A program made the position numbers and the translations under genes. Below are positions 1 through 9,700 of a stretch of 35,714 nt of DNA, one piece after another. The notes beneath the pieces are model-generated. The model ran no database searches, was not told the DNA's origin, and saw nothing but the letters and a program-made list of their open reading frames with translations. Each line of letters opens with the position of its first letter. The stretch's first letter is position 1. The DNA is taken from NCBI GenBank assembly GCA_944326305.1, contig CALVDL010000029.1, positions 1 to 35,714 on the forward strand, written 5' to 3'. The DNA comes from an uncultured Bacteroidales bacterium. GTDB lineage: Bacteria; Bacteroidota; Bacteroidia; Bacteroidales; UBA932.

Positions 1-9
1 TTTTTATAG

Positions 10-821
10 GTGAGCGAGCATCTTTTTGACCTTTTTAGGCTGGAATTACTGGCCGACCTTGCTCCGGAATACCTAGCTTTATTCCCATATCTACACCCCT
101 GCATTAAAGTAAAGTCGGGAAATGTCACAGAAAAATGTCACACCGGGATTTTATGGTATAGAAAGTCGTCATCCAGATGGACACGACCTACTGGGGCAGG
201 GACTTCGGCCTGATGATGGTTATAAAGGACGCCTACAGGAACAAGATCCTGTGGCGCAAGTACGTCAGGTACGAGACGATAGCAGGCTATATTGAAGGAG
301 TGAGCTGGCTCAGGGAGCATGGTTTCAGGATATACGGGGTGGTCATAGACGGCCTGCGCGGCCTTGCCGAAGCACTGAAGACATATCCTGTCCAGCACTG
401 CCAGTTCCACCAGATGATGACGGTAAGGCACTATCTCACAGGGAATCCCGACATTGAGGCTTCGCGGGAGCTTCTCTCCCTCGCCGGCAGCATGACCAGG
501 ATGGACAAGGAGAGTTTCATCGGGGCTTTCAACGGATGGTACGTCAAATATAAGGATGTCCTTAACGAAAGGGTGCAGGACAGGAGGATGAAGACCCCTC
601 CTTATATGAGACCGAGGCTCAGGAGCGCATATCTCAGCCTTAAAAGGAACATGGGACGGCTATGGACCTTCTATGACTACAAGGACAGAATTATTCCGAA
701 TACAAACAACGGACTTGAGGCGGTATTCGCTGACATCAAGTCAAAGGTAAGAGTCCACAGCGGACTCACAAGAGAGCATAGGATAAAACTCATTGACGAA
801 TATATATCACGCCATTATTGA
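10..821 (+). pseudogene. Transposase remnant, IS256-type DDE fold, frame-disrupted
   Basis: The intact part runs from an ATG at 177 to the stop at 821 (214 residues). Numbered from that ATG, it shows the MDTTYWGRDFG motif with the first catalytic Asp at residue 2, VVIDGLRGL with a second Asp at 58, a following CQFH motif, and NGLEA with a Glu at 181. That is a plausible DDE triad. The ATG is not the natural start: in the same frame a TAG lies just upstream at 159-161, while an ORF in another frame (10-213) begins MSEHLFDLFRLE and runs into the motif region. The full-length family has an N-terminal Zn-binding region that is missing here, so I infer an internal deletion plus frameshift. The IS256-variant assignment rests on motif memory; the transposase identity is firmer. 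Confidence 0.65.
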
Positions 822-828
822 CACTATT

Positions 829-889
829 ATCATGAATTTTGTCGACTAAGAAATATTTATTCGTGTGCCATCATGAATTTTGTCGACTA
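829..889. repeat. Two 20-bp direct repeats at the right end of the IS remnant
   Basis: The same 20 bases, atcatgaattttgtcgacta, occur at 829-848 and at 870-889, with 21 nt between them. They sit immediately after the transposase stop codon. They may be transposase-binding sites within the IS end, or two successive element ends. Confidence 0.75.
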
Positions 890-913
890 GGCCCAAAAAA
901 TGGATTACAATAT

Positions 914-2092
914 TCATAAATTATCTGAATCAAATAACTTTTTATTAATCAAATCAATCATTTCATTAGCAGATATTTTACACCTATCTATACTATCTAA
1001 TAGTTCTTTTAATTTAGAGCAAACATTTTTCTTTGCCAATATAATATATTGGGTCATTTTCGGTAACCCTTTAACTGATTTGTAAAATTCGACTAATTGC
1101 CCATATGACGAATCTACATTACTCAATAATAAACGAAGTGCTTCTTTATTCTCTTGCCAAGATTCCTCCGGAATAATATTATCAGAAACTTGCAATAATC
1201 CTTTAAAAGCCCCTACTATTTCTTCAAAAGAAATAATCCAATTTTGAATTGGTTGTTCAATTTTCATAGCGTATTGATTCATCGCTTTAGCAGAAGTATT
1301 AATAACAGCTCTAGCTAATTGAATTTGATTTACAGGCTTTTGCTCATTAATTATATTCAGTTTTTGGGCAGATTCAGAAATTTGTTCACCTATCCAAATA
1401 GTTGAAACGGTTATTTCATTTAAAGATTTTACAGCTTCCGCAGACTTAGTATTTAAAATATCCTGAAATTCTAATAATCCTAATTCGGAGACTTCATCTT
1501 CAATGGGTTCTATAATGACAGGCAAATTGGACAAATTTACTTGTGTAGTTAAAGGTTTACTATTAATATTCCAATTCTCTATAACTTTATATAAATGAGC
1601 ACGCAAATCATTTTTAAAATTCTCTGAACTTACATATGTAAAATAATAACAGCCTAATTCTGCTATTTGTTTTTGAAAAGCTCTAACTTTAGAATATTGT
1701 TCAATATCTAAAGAATCTAAAGGTACTCCTTCAATATTAAAATACATCATTATATGTACTTTATCGGCTTGTTGGCTACGTTCTAATGCTCTATAAAACT
1801 CTTCTTCCGTACCAGATTCATAATTTAGTGTCTTTGAACCAAATCTAGTCCATAATATTCCTAAAAAAATATCATATTCATCACCTATTTGGGAATTAAT
1901 CACAGCTTGGGGATATTCACCGACAGAAGGATAACTCGATTTTTCCCAACTACATAATTCTATTCTTGCATTTAACTGCGAAGAATATGTATTATTAAAA
2001 TCGTTAATAACGTTCTCTACAATTAAACGTTCTTCTTTTACATCACTTGGTGATGCCAAGAACAATTTATATAATGATATAGTTTGTGGCAT
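914..2092 (-). CDS. DUF4062 domain protein, candidate conflict/defence protein
   Basis: The 392-residue product opens with a short beta strand followed by LASPSDVKEER (about residues 12-22), the hallmark start of DUF4062, a domain common in standalone and STAND-type conflict proteins and often predicted to adopt a TIR-like fold. DIFLGILWTRFGS (about 75-87) and a GTEEEFYRA segment fit the same domain, which ends near residue 170. The remaining 220 residues look helical with no recognisable catalytic motif, perhaps a sensor or oligomerisation region. The gene is strikingly AT-rich compared with mnmE, has no operon partner and lies next to an IS remnant, so recent acquisition is likely. A -7-like box lies on the minus strand at 2103-2110. 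The biochemical activity is unknown. Confidence 0.75.
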   Translation of the reverse strand: MPQTISLYKLFLASPSDVKEERLIVENVINDFNNTYSSQLNARIELCSWEKSSYPSVGEYPQAVINSQIGDEYDIFLGILWTRFGSKTLNYESGTEEEFYRALERSQQADKVHIMMYFNIEGVPLDSLDIEQYSKVRAFQKQIAELGCYYFTYVSSENFKNDLRAHLYKVIENWNINSKPLTTQVNLSNLPVIIEPIEDEVSELGLLEFQDILNTKSAEAVKSLNEITVSTIWIGEQISESAQKLNIINEQKPVNQIQLARAVINTSAKAMNQYAMKIEQPIQNWIISFEEIVGAFKGLLQVSDNIIPEESWQENKEALRLLLSNVDSSYGQLVEFYKSVKGLPKMTQYIILAKKNVCSKLKELLDSIDRCKISANEMIDLINKKLFDSDNL

Positions 2093-2102
2093 ATTTTTTT
2101 TA

Positions 2103-2127
2103 CAAAGATAAGTTTTTTCTATGCAAA
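2103..2127 (-). promoter_or_regulatory. Promoter-like element of the DUF4062 gene
   Basis: Read on the minus strand, TTTGCATAG (TTTG at 2127-2124) is followed by TATCTTTG (2110-2103), 11 nt before the start codon at 2092. The TTTG-to-TTTG distance is 21 nt. It resembles the six elements at 24-28 kb but lacks the R of TTTGRCAYA. Confidence 0.5.
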
Positions 2128-2137
2128 AGCACTAATT

Positions 2138-2559
2138 TTAGAAAGAAATATTACCTTTGTATTCAGAAATCGTACCCAAGATACAAACTAATGTCGAACG
2201 GTGCAAAGCTGTGAAAACCTTATTCAAGGGACTAACATCGTGATAAAGATATAACTTATTGAGAAATAGTGCTATACAAATCGATTTTCGGTTGCTATTG
2301 GCAACCTCCCGGTAGTCGAACTCTTCGTTGAAATAGTCAAGTACCCGCTCCGGGATGTAGAAACGCTTTTCCGTTCCGCCATGGGAAGAAAGCGTGTAGG
2401 ACACCGGGCCGGAACGATAGTGGGTATAATCCATACCGGCTGCCGGTCTTTGAACAGGTTCGGCCGATGGCTTTGAAAAGTATTGACCTGAGCGGCAAGC
2501 CTCTCCCGGTAGTGGAGTTTTTGCCAGGTGCGGGGAAGTTTGGAAATCATCAGGTTACG
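2138..2559 (-). pseudogene. Truncated coding remnant of unknown function
   Basis: A minus-strand frame opens after a stop near 2560 and runs to 2138; its first ATG is at 2434. From that ATG the peptide begins MDYTHYRSGPVSYTLSS and continues with TEKRFYIPERVLDYFNEEFDY, which has the composition of real protein. After about residue 55 it turns into AT-rich sequence coding an unconvincing tail. I do not recognise the family. The abrupt change in base composition suggests a chimeric junction left by deletion or insertion, so I treat it as a remnant. Confidence 0.35.
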
Positions 2560-2848
2560 GGCCACTCCCAGTTCGGAAGCTTGTATTTGGTATTTCCTTT
2601 GAGGATCGCATATCCACGGAGAACATCTTTCTTGTCTTTCCGACGCAGAAGTTGTATGTGCCCAAAATATGTCGAGGTACAGAATTTTGTCCCCCGAAGC
2701 CTCACTTGGGGACAAAAATACGGTAATAATAAGCAAACAAGAGAAAATATGACTTCTAAAACAGCCTATTTTACCCCTATTTAAGTGGTTTTCCGCCAGT
2801 ATTTTAGTTTTACACTTGATATAACTAATTGATAATCAAGCGATTATC

Positions 2849-4381
2849 CTACTTCCCGATACAAAACCTCCCAAAGATCACCCCAAGTACTTCATCTTCG
2901 GAAATGGTGCCGGTGATGGAGCCGATGTGGTAGATTGCTTCGCGGATGTCCTGGGCGGCGAGGTCGGTGGGGATGCCGGCAGCGAGGCCGGATTTGACGC
3001 GGGCGAGGGCTTCGTTGGCTTTGGAGAGGGCTTCGACGTGACGGAGGTTGGTGATGAGGGTGGTGTCGGCGTCGGCGGGCCTGTCTTTTTGAAGTGATGC
3101 TATGCGGGATTTCAAAGCGGGTATTCCGAACTGGCTTTTTGCGGAGACAGGGATAATGTCCGCACGAGCTTTTCCGCAGGTTATAGTGTATATTCCGCTG
3201 TTTTCACGGAGGCTGGCATCGGAGATAGGGAAGTGGACGGTTGTTTTCTCGGTAATATCGCTATTTGCTTTATTATCAACATACAAAACAAATAAGTTTT
3301 TAATCAAAACAATTTTGTTACGTATATTTTCTTCCGTTACAACGTCGCATTTGTTGAGCAGCAGCACTAATTTTTGCCTGCCGTAATCTATTTTCGGGAG
3401 CAGGTCATTCAGCTCTTCTTCGAGCTGTTCCGGAGTGCGGGATGCGTCCGCCATCCCGAGTATGATGTCGGCTTCGGAAATTTTTCTGAATGTGCGTTCG
3501 ATGCCGATTTTTTCGATGGCCTCGTCGGTTTCCCGAATGCCGGCCGTGTCAATGAAGCGGAACAGTACCCCGTCTATGTTCATGGTGCCTTCTATGGTGT
3601 CGCGGGTGGTGCCGTGGATGTTCGAGACGATGGCGCGGTCTTCTCCGAGCAGGGCGTTCAGCAGGGTGCTCTTGCCTGTGTTGGTCGCCCCGGCTATCGC
3701 CACAGGGACACCGTTCTTGATAGCGTTCCCCAGACGGAACGAGTCTATCAGGGACGATATGTGCCCCGTAACTTTGTCAAGCAGGGCATTCAGCTGGCTC
3801 CGGTCTGCGAACTCCACGTCCTCTTCGCTGAAGTCCAGCTCAAGCTCCATCAGTGCCACAATATCAAGCAGTTGCGACCGCATTTCCTTCAATTCCGATG
3901 AAAAGCCGCCTTTCATCTGGCTGTAGGCTATCCTGTGCGCTCCTTCGCTCTGGGCTGCGATGAGGTCTGCGACAGCTTCCGCCTGGGCGAGGTCCATCTT
4001 GCCGTTAAGGAAGGCCCTGCGGGTGAACTCCCCGGGTTCGGCAGCGCGTGCTCCTGCATTCATCAGCAGCAGCATTATCTGCTGCACGATGTATTTGGAG
4101 GCATGACAAGAGATTTCCACCGAGTTTTCCCCTGTATATGAGTGCGGTGCGCGGAAAATGCCTACCAGTACCTCATCGATGGGCGAACCGTCCGCGGCGC
4201 TTACTGTCCCGAATTTTATGGTGTAGCCTTTGGCTGATGATACTGTACCCGGCGTTTTGCAGGTGACGACTTTGTCGGCTATTTCCAGGGCTTTTTCCCC
4301 GCTGACCCTTATCACGGAGATTGCGCCGGTGCCGGGGACGGTGGCGGGTGCGCAGATGGTATCGTTGTTGTCAGTGTACAT
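2849..4381 (-). CDS. mnmE: tRNA modification GTPase MnmE (TrmE)
   Basis: MnmE acts with MnmG to place the aminomethyl group at C5 of wobble uridine (U34) in certain tRNAs. The product shows the N-terminal tetrahydrofolate-binding region (starting YTDNNDTICAPATVPGTGAI), then a G domain with Walker A GATNTGKS (about residues 231-238), HGTTRD switch I, DTAG (278-281), NKCD (343-346) and SAK (413-415), and ends in FGRFCIGK, carrying the invariant C-terminal Cys. I chose the ATG at 4381 because the homologous N-terminus begins there; a longer frame to 4558 adds 59 non-homologous residues and overlaps the divergent gene. At 510 residues it is longer than the usual ~450, largely from an AT-rich insertion between NKCD and SAK. 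A -7-type box lies about 20 nt upstream. Confidence 0.95.
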   Translation of the reverse strand: MYTDNNDTICAPATVPGTGAISVIRVSGEKALEIADKVVTCKTPGTVSSAKGYTIKFGTVSAADGSPIDEVLVGIFRAPHSYTGENSVEISCHASKYIVQQIMLLLMNAGARAAEPGEFTRRAFLNGKMDLAQAEAVADLIAAQSEGAHRIAYSQMKGGFSSELKEMRSQLLDIVALMELELDFSEEDVEFADRSQLNALLDKVTGHISSLIDSFRLGNAIKNGVPVAIAGATNTGKSTLLNALLGEDRAIVSNIHGTTRDTIEGTMNIDGVLFRFIDTAGIRETDEAIEKIGIERTFRKISEADIILGMADASRTPEQLEEELNDLLPKIDYGRQKLVLLLNKCDVVTEENIRNKIVLIKNLFVLYVDNKANSDITEKTTVHFPISDASLRENSGIYTITCGKARADIIPVSAKSQFGIPALKSRIASLQKDRPADADTTLITNLRHVEALSKANEALARVKSGLAAGIPTDLAAQDIREAIYHIGSITGTISEDEVLGVIFGRFCIGK

Positions 4382-4402
4382 GTCATGACGGTTTTTCGGG
4401 TG

Positions 4403-4410
4403 CAAAAATA
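4403..4410 (-). promoter_or_regulatory. -7 promoter box of mnmE
   Basis: The minus strand reads TATTTTTG, matching the Bacteroidota -7 consensus TAnnTTTG, with 21 nt between it and the MnmE start codon. No clear -33 TTTG is seen at the expected spacing. Confidence 0.45.
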
Positions 4411-4557
4411 CAGAAAAATACGTACCTTTATAGGCTGTTCGGGAAAATCCCGGACATTCCTGCCGTAATGGCTGCGGGAAACCGGCCGGGCTGTCTGTGC
4501 CAGAAGCCGGCACTGGCCCGTAAGAACAATAATTTAATGGATAATAATATATTGACA

Positions 4558-5085
4558 ATGAAAAAGTTAGTTGTCATCGCACATCCTCATATGGACGAGT
4601 CGAATGTGCACAGGGCATGGAAGGAGGAACTTTTGAAGCTGAATGCCCAGGATATTACGGTGCATGACATTTACGAGGCGTATCCTGACGGGAAAATCGA
4701 TGTGGCGTCGGAACAGCGCCTGGTTGAGGCCCATGACTGTATAATTTTCCAGTTCCCGGTGTACTGGTACAGTTCTCCGGCTCTGCTCAAACAGTGGGAG
4801 GATGATGTGCTGGCGCAGGGCTGGGCTTATCCTGGTAAGTATGCATTGGAGGGAAAATCAATTACTTGCGCTGTTTCTGCAGCTGGAAGCGCGGAGGATT
4901 ATTCGAAGCACGGCAAGGCCGGCCATACCATCGAGGAGGTTCTGCTTCCTTACCGCCTTACTGCAAGTTTTATCCACGCAAACTACCTTCCGTCCTTTGC
5001 CTGGTACAACGCTGAAGGAATCTCTCCGGAGCACTTGAAGGCCAGCCTTCCGGCTTACATATCTTTCATTAAGAAGCTGGTTTAA
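4558..5085 (+). CDS. NAD(P)H oxidoreductase, flavodoxin-like fold
   Basis: The 175-residue product begins MKKLVVIAHPHMDESNVHRAW, the typical first strand and phosphate-binding loop of the NQO/KefF/MdaB-type flavodoxin-fold quinone reductases. FQFPVYWYSSPALLKQWEDDV in the middle is the family signature that contacts the flavin and forms the active site, followed by GKSITCAVSAAG. Such enzymes are cytoplasmic FMN or FAD proteins that reduce quinones or serve as ancillary subunits of K+ efflux systems. No transporter gene is adjacent, so the specific role is open. An in-frame ATG at 4537 is possible; I prefer 4558 because the conserved strand begins there. The gene is divergent from mnmE and appears monocistronic. 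Confidence 0.85.
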   Translation: MKKLVVIAHPHMDESNVHRAWKEELLKLNAQDITVHDIYEAYPDGKIDVASEQRLVEAHDCIIFQFPVYWYSSPALLKQWEDDVLAQGWAYPGKYALEGKSITCAVSAAGSAEDYSKHGKAGHTIEEVLLPYRLTASFIHANYLPSFAWYNAEGISPEHLKASLPAYISFIKKLV

Positions 5086-5377
5086 AATTTTTCAAGACAG
5101 TTTCTAAGTCAATATATAATTTGACAATGCGGAACTCTCCTTCAGATTTCTCCATTCGCTTCGCTCAGTCGGAATGACAGACAATGAATGTTTATAATAA
5201 AATCCTTCCCGGGGCCGTTCACGGCCGCAGCGGAGCGAAGCCGCATGCCCCCGTGGGGCTGTCGCCCCTGCGACTGGGGGTAGAAAGGATTTCATATTTG
5301 AGGCCCACTGCCCAGATTAAAATGTACGCCCATCGCATCATCCCGTCCCAATTAAAATCTCCAACCTCCTTTCAAAT
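5086..5377. repeat. Intergenic stretch with dispersed hairpin repeat
   Basis: No credible gene is present; small frames here encode peptides typical of repeat DNA. On the minus strand a segment near 5150-5180 reads tgtcattccgactgagcg, a common bacterial intergenic repeat. A GC-rich unit at about 5203-5293 is bounded by complementary aatccttc and aaaggatt and contains short palindromes (ggccgt-tca-cggcc and a gcccc/ggggc pair) and ggggctgtc...gactggggg. A related unit occurs at 13660-13800. Confidence 0.6.
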
Positions 5378-6718
5378 ATGAAATTCCTCCACACCAGCGA
5401 CCTCCACCTCGGACAGATCTTCAACGAATACGACCGCACCCCCGAGCACCATGCCTTCTTCCGGCGTCTCATCTCCATTGTAAGCCGGGAGCGGCCCGAT
5501 GCCCTCCTTGTCAGCGGCGACATATACCACAACTCCATACCATCCGCCCAGACACAGAAGCTATACACCGACTCGGTCCTTGCACTCAAAGAGGCCTGCC
5601 CGGAGATGTCCGTGGTGATAACTGCCGGGAACCACGACAGCGGGTCCCGTCTCGAAGTAGACCGCAATCTATGGAACCATCTGAACGTAAAGGTAATAGG
5701 CGGACTTTCCAAGAAAGACGGAAAGCCTGACCTGGAAAAGCATATCATAGAGATAAAGGCAAAAGACGGCACATTGTCAGGATATGTGATTGCATTGCCC
5801 CATATCTACAGGCAGAATTATCCTGAAGTGGATGACAGGAGGTGCGCCCGGGAAGGGGAGGACAAGTACGCATTGCGCCAGAGGGCGTTCTACAGGAAAC
5901 TTATGGACATGGTGTCAGAAAGGAACAGAGACGGCCTTCCGGTGGTCATCATGGCCCATCTGGCAGTGACGGGCTGCGATATCACAGGGCATGACGAGCC
6001 GATCGGAGGCATGGAATATACGCCGCTTTCGGCCTTTCCGGAGGGCTATGACTATCTGGCCCTCGGGCATATTCACCATCCGCAGTTCGTCGCTGCCGGA
6101 GACGGTCCCGGCGATGCTGGTGTCATGACCTCCGTCTCGTCGGAGGAGCCTGTAGTAGAGCATATATGCAGGCCCCCTGTGGCAAGGTACAGCGGTTCGC
6201 CGCTTCATGTCAGCTTCGACGAGGATTATCCGCACAGTGTTTCAATAGTGGAGATACCTGCCGGAAAACATGACGGGAAAACGATAACTGTCAAGGAGAT
6301 AGAAATCCCCGAGACCGTCCCTATGGTCACTCTCCCGTCCGTTCCCGTGCCTTCGGAGGAGGCTGTTGACGCCCTCCTGCATTATCCTGACAATAAGGCG
6401 GCCTACATAAGGCTCAACATCCTGGTCCGGGACTGCATCAGGCAGAATGTCGCCGTGGATGCGGCCAAGGCTACCGAAGGGAAGAAATGCCGCTACTGTT
6501 ACATGAAGGTGACGAGGGAGGGCAGGGCCGCGGGAAAAGATACGGATACAAGGCTGACTGTAGCCGAGATACGCTCCATGTCGCCTCTCGATGTGGCGAA
6601 GATGTACTACAGGAAGCAGTTCTCCTCCGATATGGATGAAGACTTTGAGGCCATGCTTGAACAGGTGGCAAGGGATATTGAGACAGAAGGAAGCGACAGA
6701 CAGGATGCAGTAGAATGA
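5378..6718 (+). CDS. sbcD: Exonuclease subunit SbcD (Mre11-type nuclease)
   Basis: SbcD is the metallophosphoesterase nuclease of the SbcCD complex, which opens hairpins and trims protein-blocked DNA ends. The metal-binding motifs appear in order: DLH (D8, H10), SGDIYH (D48), GNHDS (N85, H86), AHLAV (about 193), and ALGHIHHPQ (about 228-236). The 446-residue length is in the family's range. The C-terminal part carries the linker and capping region used to bind SbcC. Its stop is separated from the sbcC start by a single base, so the two are co-transcribed and probably translationally coupled. The ATG at 5378 starts exactly at the conserved MKFLHTSDLHLG. Confidence 0.95.
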   Translation: MKFLHTSDLHLGQIFNEYDRTPEHHAFFRRLISIVSRERPDALLVSGDIYHNSIPSAQTQKLYTDSVLALKEACPEMSVVITAGNHDSGSRLEVDRNLWNHLNVKVIGGLSKKDGKPDLEKHIIEIKAKDGTLSGYVIALPHIYRQNYPEVDDRRCAREGEDKYALRQRAFYRKLMDMVSERNRDGLPVVIMAHLAVTGCDITGHDEPIGGMEYTPLSAFPEGYDYLALGHIHHPQFVAAGDGPGDAGVMTSVSSEEPVVEHICRPPVARYSGSPLHVSFDEDYPHSVSIVEIPAGKHDGKTITVKEIEIPETVPMVTLPSVPVPSEEAVDALLHYPDNKAAYIRLNILVRDCIRQNVAVDAAKATEGKKCRYCYMKVTREGRAAGKDTDTRLTVAEIRSMSPLDVAKMYYRKQFSSDMDEDFEAMLEQVARDIETEGSDRQDAVE

Positions 6719-6719
6719 C

Positions 6720-9700
6720 ATGGAACTGAAGATACTTGAAATACACAATATAGCATCCATAGAGGATGCCCTGATAGATTTTTCTTCCGCTCCGCTGAAG
6801 GACGAGCCGCTTTTCCTTATCTGCGGTGAGACAGGGGCAGGCAAAAGCACCATTCTCGATGCGATATGCCTGGCGTTGTACAACAAGACTCCGCGCTTCT
6901 TCTCCTCCGAGCCCGAAAAGATAGAGGACAGGGTGTTCGGAGAACTCCAGGACCGGGACAGGGAAGCCCAGGTCATCCGGACCGACGACCCGAGGCAGTT
7001 TCTACGCCGCGGTACCGGGGAGGGGCATGTGAAGCTCGTTTTCACTGGTGCCGACGAGGTCGAATATACGGCATTGTGGTCTGTATTCAGATCCAGGGGA
7101 AAGTCCTCCGGAAAACTCAGGCCGGTGGAATGGACCCTGTCGTGGGAAGATGTCACATTGTCCCTGCAGAAGGATGTCAGACAGCGCGTCGAACAGGTCA
7201 CAGGCCTTAATTTCAACCAGTTCTGCCGTACCACAATGCTCGCCCAGGGCGAATTCTCCCGTTTTCTCAAAAGCACTGAGGCCGAAAAGGCCGACATCCT
7301 GGAGAAATTGACAAGGACAGACCTCTATTCCCGTATGGGGGCAAGGATATATGCCGCCGCAAAGGAGAAAAGGGAGGCATACAATATCCAGAAGGCCAGG
7401 ACTGAAGGCATTGTCCTTCTGAGCCGGGAGGAGCGTTCGGAGATAGAAAGGACAGTGGAGACGAAAAATGCCGAACTGCAGTCTGTACGGGAGAAGTACA
7501 TGAAATACCGCAGCCAGCTTGACCGTTTCCTGAAGAAGGACGGGATAGAAAACAGGCTCAAGGCATTTACCGTGAGCCGTCAGGAGAAATACGGGGAATA
7601 TGTGTCCCTCATGGCTTCCACGGCCCTGTTCCGTGACGGACTTGAGGTCCTGGGGAGGGAGGAGGCTGCGCTGAAGGCAAAATTGGAGTCGGAGGCCGCC
7701 TCCGAACGCATGTATGCCTCATGCCAGGCAATCCTCCAGGATCTACAGGGGGTAATGGATGCCAGGAAGGAAATGCAGGAGAGCATATCAGCGGCGGAAA
7801 AACTCCGGAACGAGATCGGCACACGGAAGCCCGAGATTGAGGTGATGAAACAGTCCCTGGCCGCCATGATACGTGAAAAGGCAGAGATACAGCAGAAGAT
7901 AGACAATATCCGGTCTGGGGCCGGCATGCAGGACAGGCAGGGGCTGGCACAGGAGAAGGCCATGGCGGAGAAGCACAGGAACGACCTTCTGGAGGCGGCC
8001 TATGCCGTCAAGTCCATGATGGATACCGCCGGTATACTCGAGAATGCGAGGGCGAAGCTGCAGGAGAGCAGGGAGGAAGCCGGTAAAAGCCGTGCGGAGC
8101 TTGCCGATGCCGAAAAGAGATACTCGGATGCCATGCAGGCGTATGCCGATGCCGGCCGGATATACGACAGCATGAAGGACTCCGTGGAGAGCTGGGCCAA
8201 AGTGGCAAGGAGCAGGCTGCATGATGGGGATATGTGCCCTCTGTGCGGGAGCCGTATCGGAAAACTGGTGAGCGATGCGGAGTTCGAGCGCATGCTTGCC
8301 CCGGTGCAGGAGGATATGGACAGGAAACTTGCGGAAAAGAATCTCGCACAGAAGACTTTGGGAGTGAAACAGGCGTCGGCCGACCTTGCCGGGAAAGCTG
8401 TAGCCGACTGGACTGCCGCCCTCGGGAATGCGGAAAAGGAGTATTCGGCAAGGCTGGAGGAGGCTGCCGGAAAATGCAGTCTGTGCTCTCTGGATCCCGC
8501 CGATCCGGACATAGTGGCTGAAATACGGACCAGGTTCGAGGCTGCGAAAGAGGCCGTGAAGAAGGCGGATGCCGCCCTGGAAAAGATAACGGCCGCTGAA
8601 GCTGAAGCTTCAAGACTTCAGGAACTTGCAGATACAGCGCAGAAAGGCATATCTGAACTCGATGCACGGATAAAGGGGGCCTCGGATATGATTTCCGGGA
8701 TGGAAGGGGAGCTTAAACGGCTTGCCGCCATTTCCGAATCATGCGGGAAGAACGAGGCGAAATCGCTCTCCCGTGCCGGGACTATGATAACCATCGCGGG
8801 GTGGAAAGGGCAGTTCGACGCCGCCCCTGAGAATTTTATGGAAGCACTGAAAGAAAAATCGTCATCTTATATCGCTGACAGGGACAGGTGTTCCGCCATG
8901 CAGGGCGAGATGGAAAAGAAGTCCGGCCTGCTCAGGAGCATAGAGTCTTTATCGGCAATGACCCTCTCTGTCTGCCCTGACTGGAAGCCTGTATATGCGC
9001 AGGATGCCGGCCGTATGTCCGTTCCGGATAGCGGCAGTGTCCTGCGGGATGACCCTGAGGGATGGCGGCTGCAGTCCCGGTGGTCTGCGCTGCTGGCCGA
9101 TGTACAGGCCCTTGGCCAGCAGGTCCTGGCTGCTGAAAGGGAGCTTGCCGATGTAGTGCAGGCTCTCGCCGGTGCCGCATCAGGTCCTGAGGGGGAAATA
9201 TACGGGGACAGGCAGTCTGTTGAGGCTGCGGTGGCCCGGTACGGGGAGTCGGCGGATGCGCTCAACCGTGAGATCGGTGCAGGTATGCAGCGTCTCAGCC
9301 AGGACAGCGAAAACTCTTCCTTGGCGGCACAGGAAAAAGAGAAGGAGGACGCCATGAAAGCCGAATATTTAAGGTGGAGCAGCCTCTCGGATGTGTTCGG
9401 GGATCTGAACGGCGTTAAATTCAAGAAGATAGCCCAGGGGTTCGTGCTCAATGAGCTTCTTGCGGGCGCGAACCGCTATCTGGTCCATCTTTCCGATCGG
9501 TACAGGCTCGACTGCCAGCCCGGGTCGCTTTCCATTACAGTACACGACCTCTACCAGGGAGGGACGGAAAGGTCTGTCAGCACGCTCTCCGGAGGGGAGA
9601 CTTTCCTGGTTTCACTTTCCCTTGCCCTCGGACTCTCGTCCCTTGACGGCAGGGGGATGAATGTCGGGACACTTTTCATAGACGAGGGCTTCGGCACTTT

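Larger units (their letters stand above)
1..890 (+). mobile_element. Right part of a decayed IS256-type insertion sequence (Zn-binding variant)
   Basis: This stretch holds the transposase remnant at 10-821 and, just after its stop, two copies of a 20-bp direct repeat (829-848 and 870-889) that may mark the right end of the element. No matching inverted copy is seen at the left, so the left end is either outside the window or lost. The transposase reading frame is broken and probably internally deleted, so the element is unlikely to move on its own. It adjoins an AT-rich DUF4062 gene and a remnant-rich stretch, consistent with an insertion hotspot beside mnmE. Confidence 0.6.
2093..2848. other. 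Gene-poor stretch with coding remnants between the DUF4062 gene and mnmE
   Basis: There is no intact recognisable gene here. The only convincing coding trace is the minus-strand remnant listed separately. Long open frames on both strands between about 2270 and 2784 overlap and disagree, and most look like shadows (Ser/Arg/Thr-rich, no motif). Just beyond the mnmE stop, gataatc at 2831-2837 and its complement at 2842-2848 form a weak 7-bp hairpin with a 4-nt loop. Confidence 0.5.

Noticed and set aside
4382..4558. N-terminal extension of MnmE to 4558, and of the oxidoreductase back to 4321
   Set aside because: Both extensions lack family similarity, overlap each other on opposite strands, and would remove the promoter region. 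The conserved starts are 4381 and 4558.
5104..5381. Two small ORFs in the intergenic repeat
   Set aside because: Their peptides are the usual translations of hairpin repeats (for example VIPTERSEWRNLKE) and carry no start signal.
8460..8490. Second zinc hook in SbcC (KCSLC)
   Set aside because: The CPLC pair at residues 506-509 is at the proper centre of the coiled coil; the second pair lies off centre.
8000..9451. Long minus-strand ORFs opposite sbcC
   Set aside because: They are frames antisense to a gene with clear motifs, rich in Ser, Pro and Arg, and show no domain.
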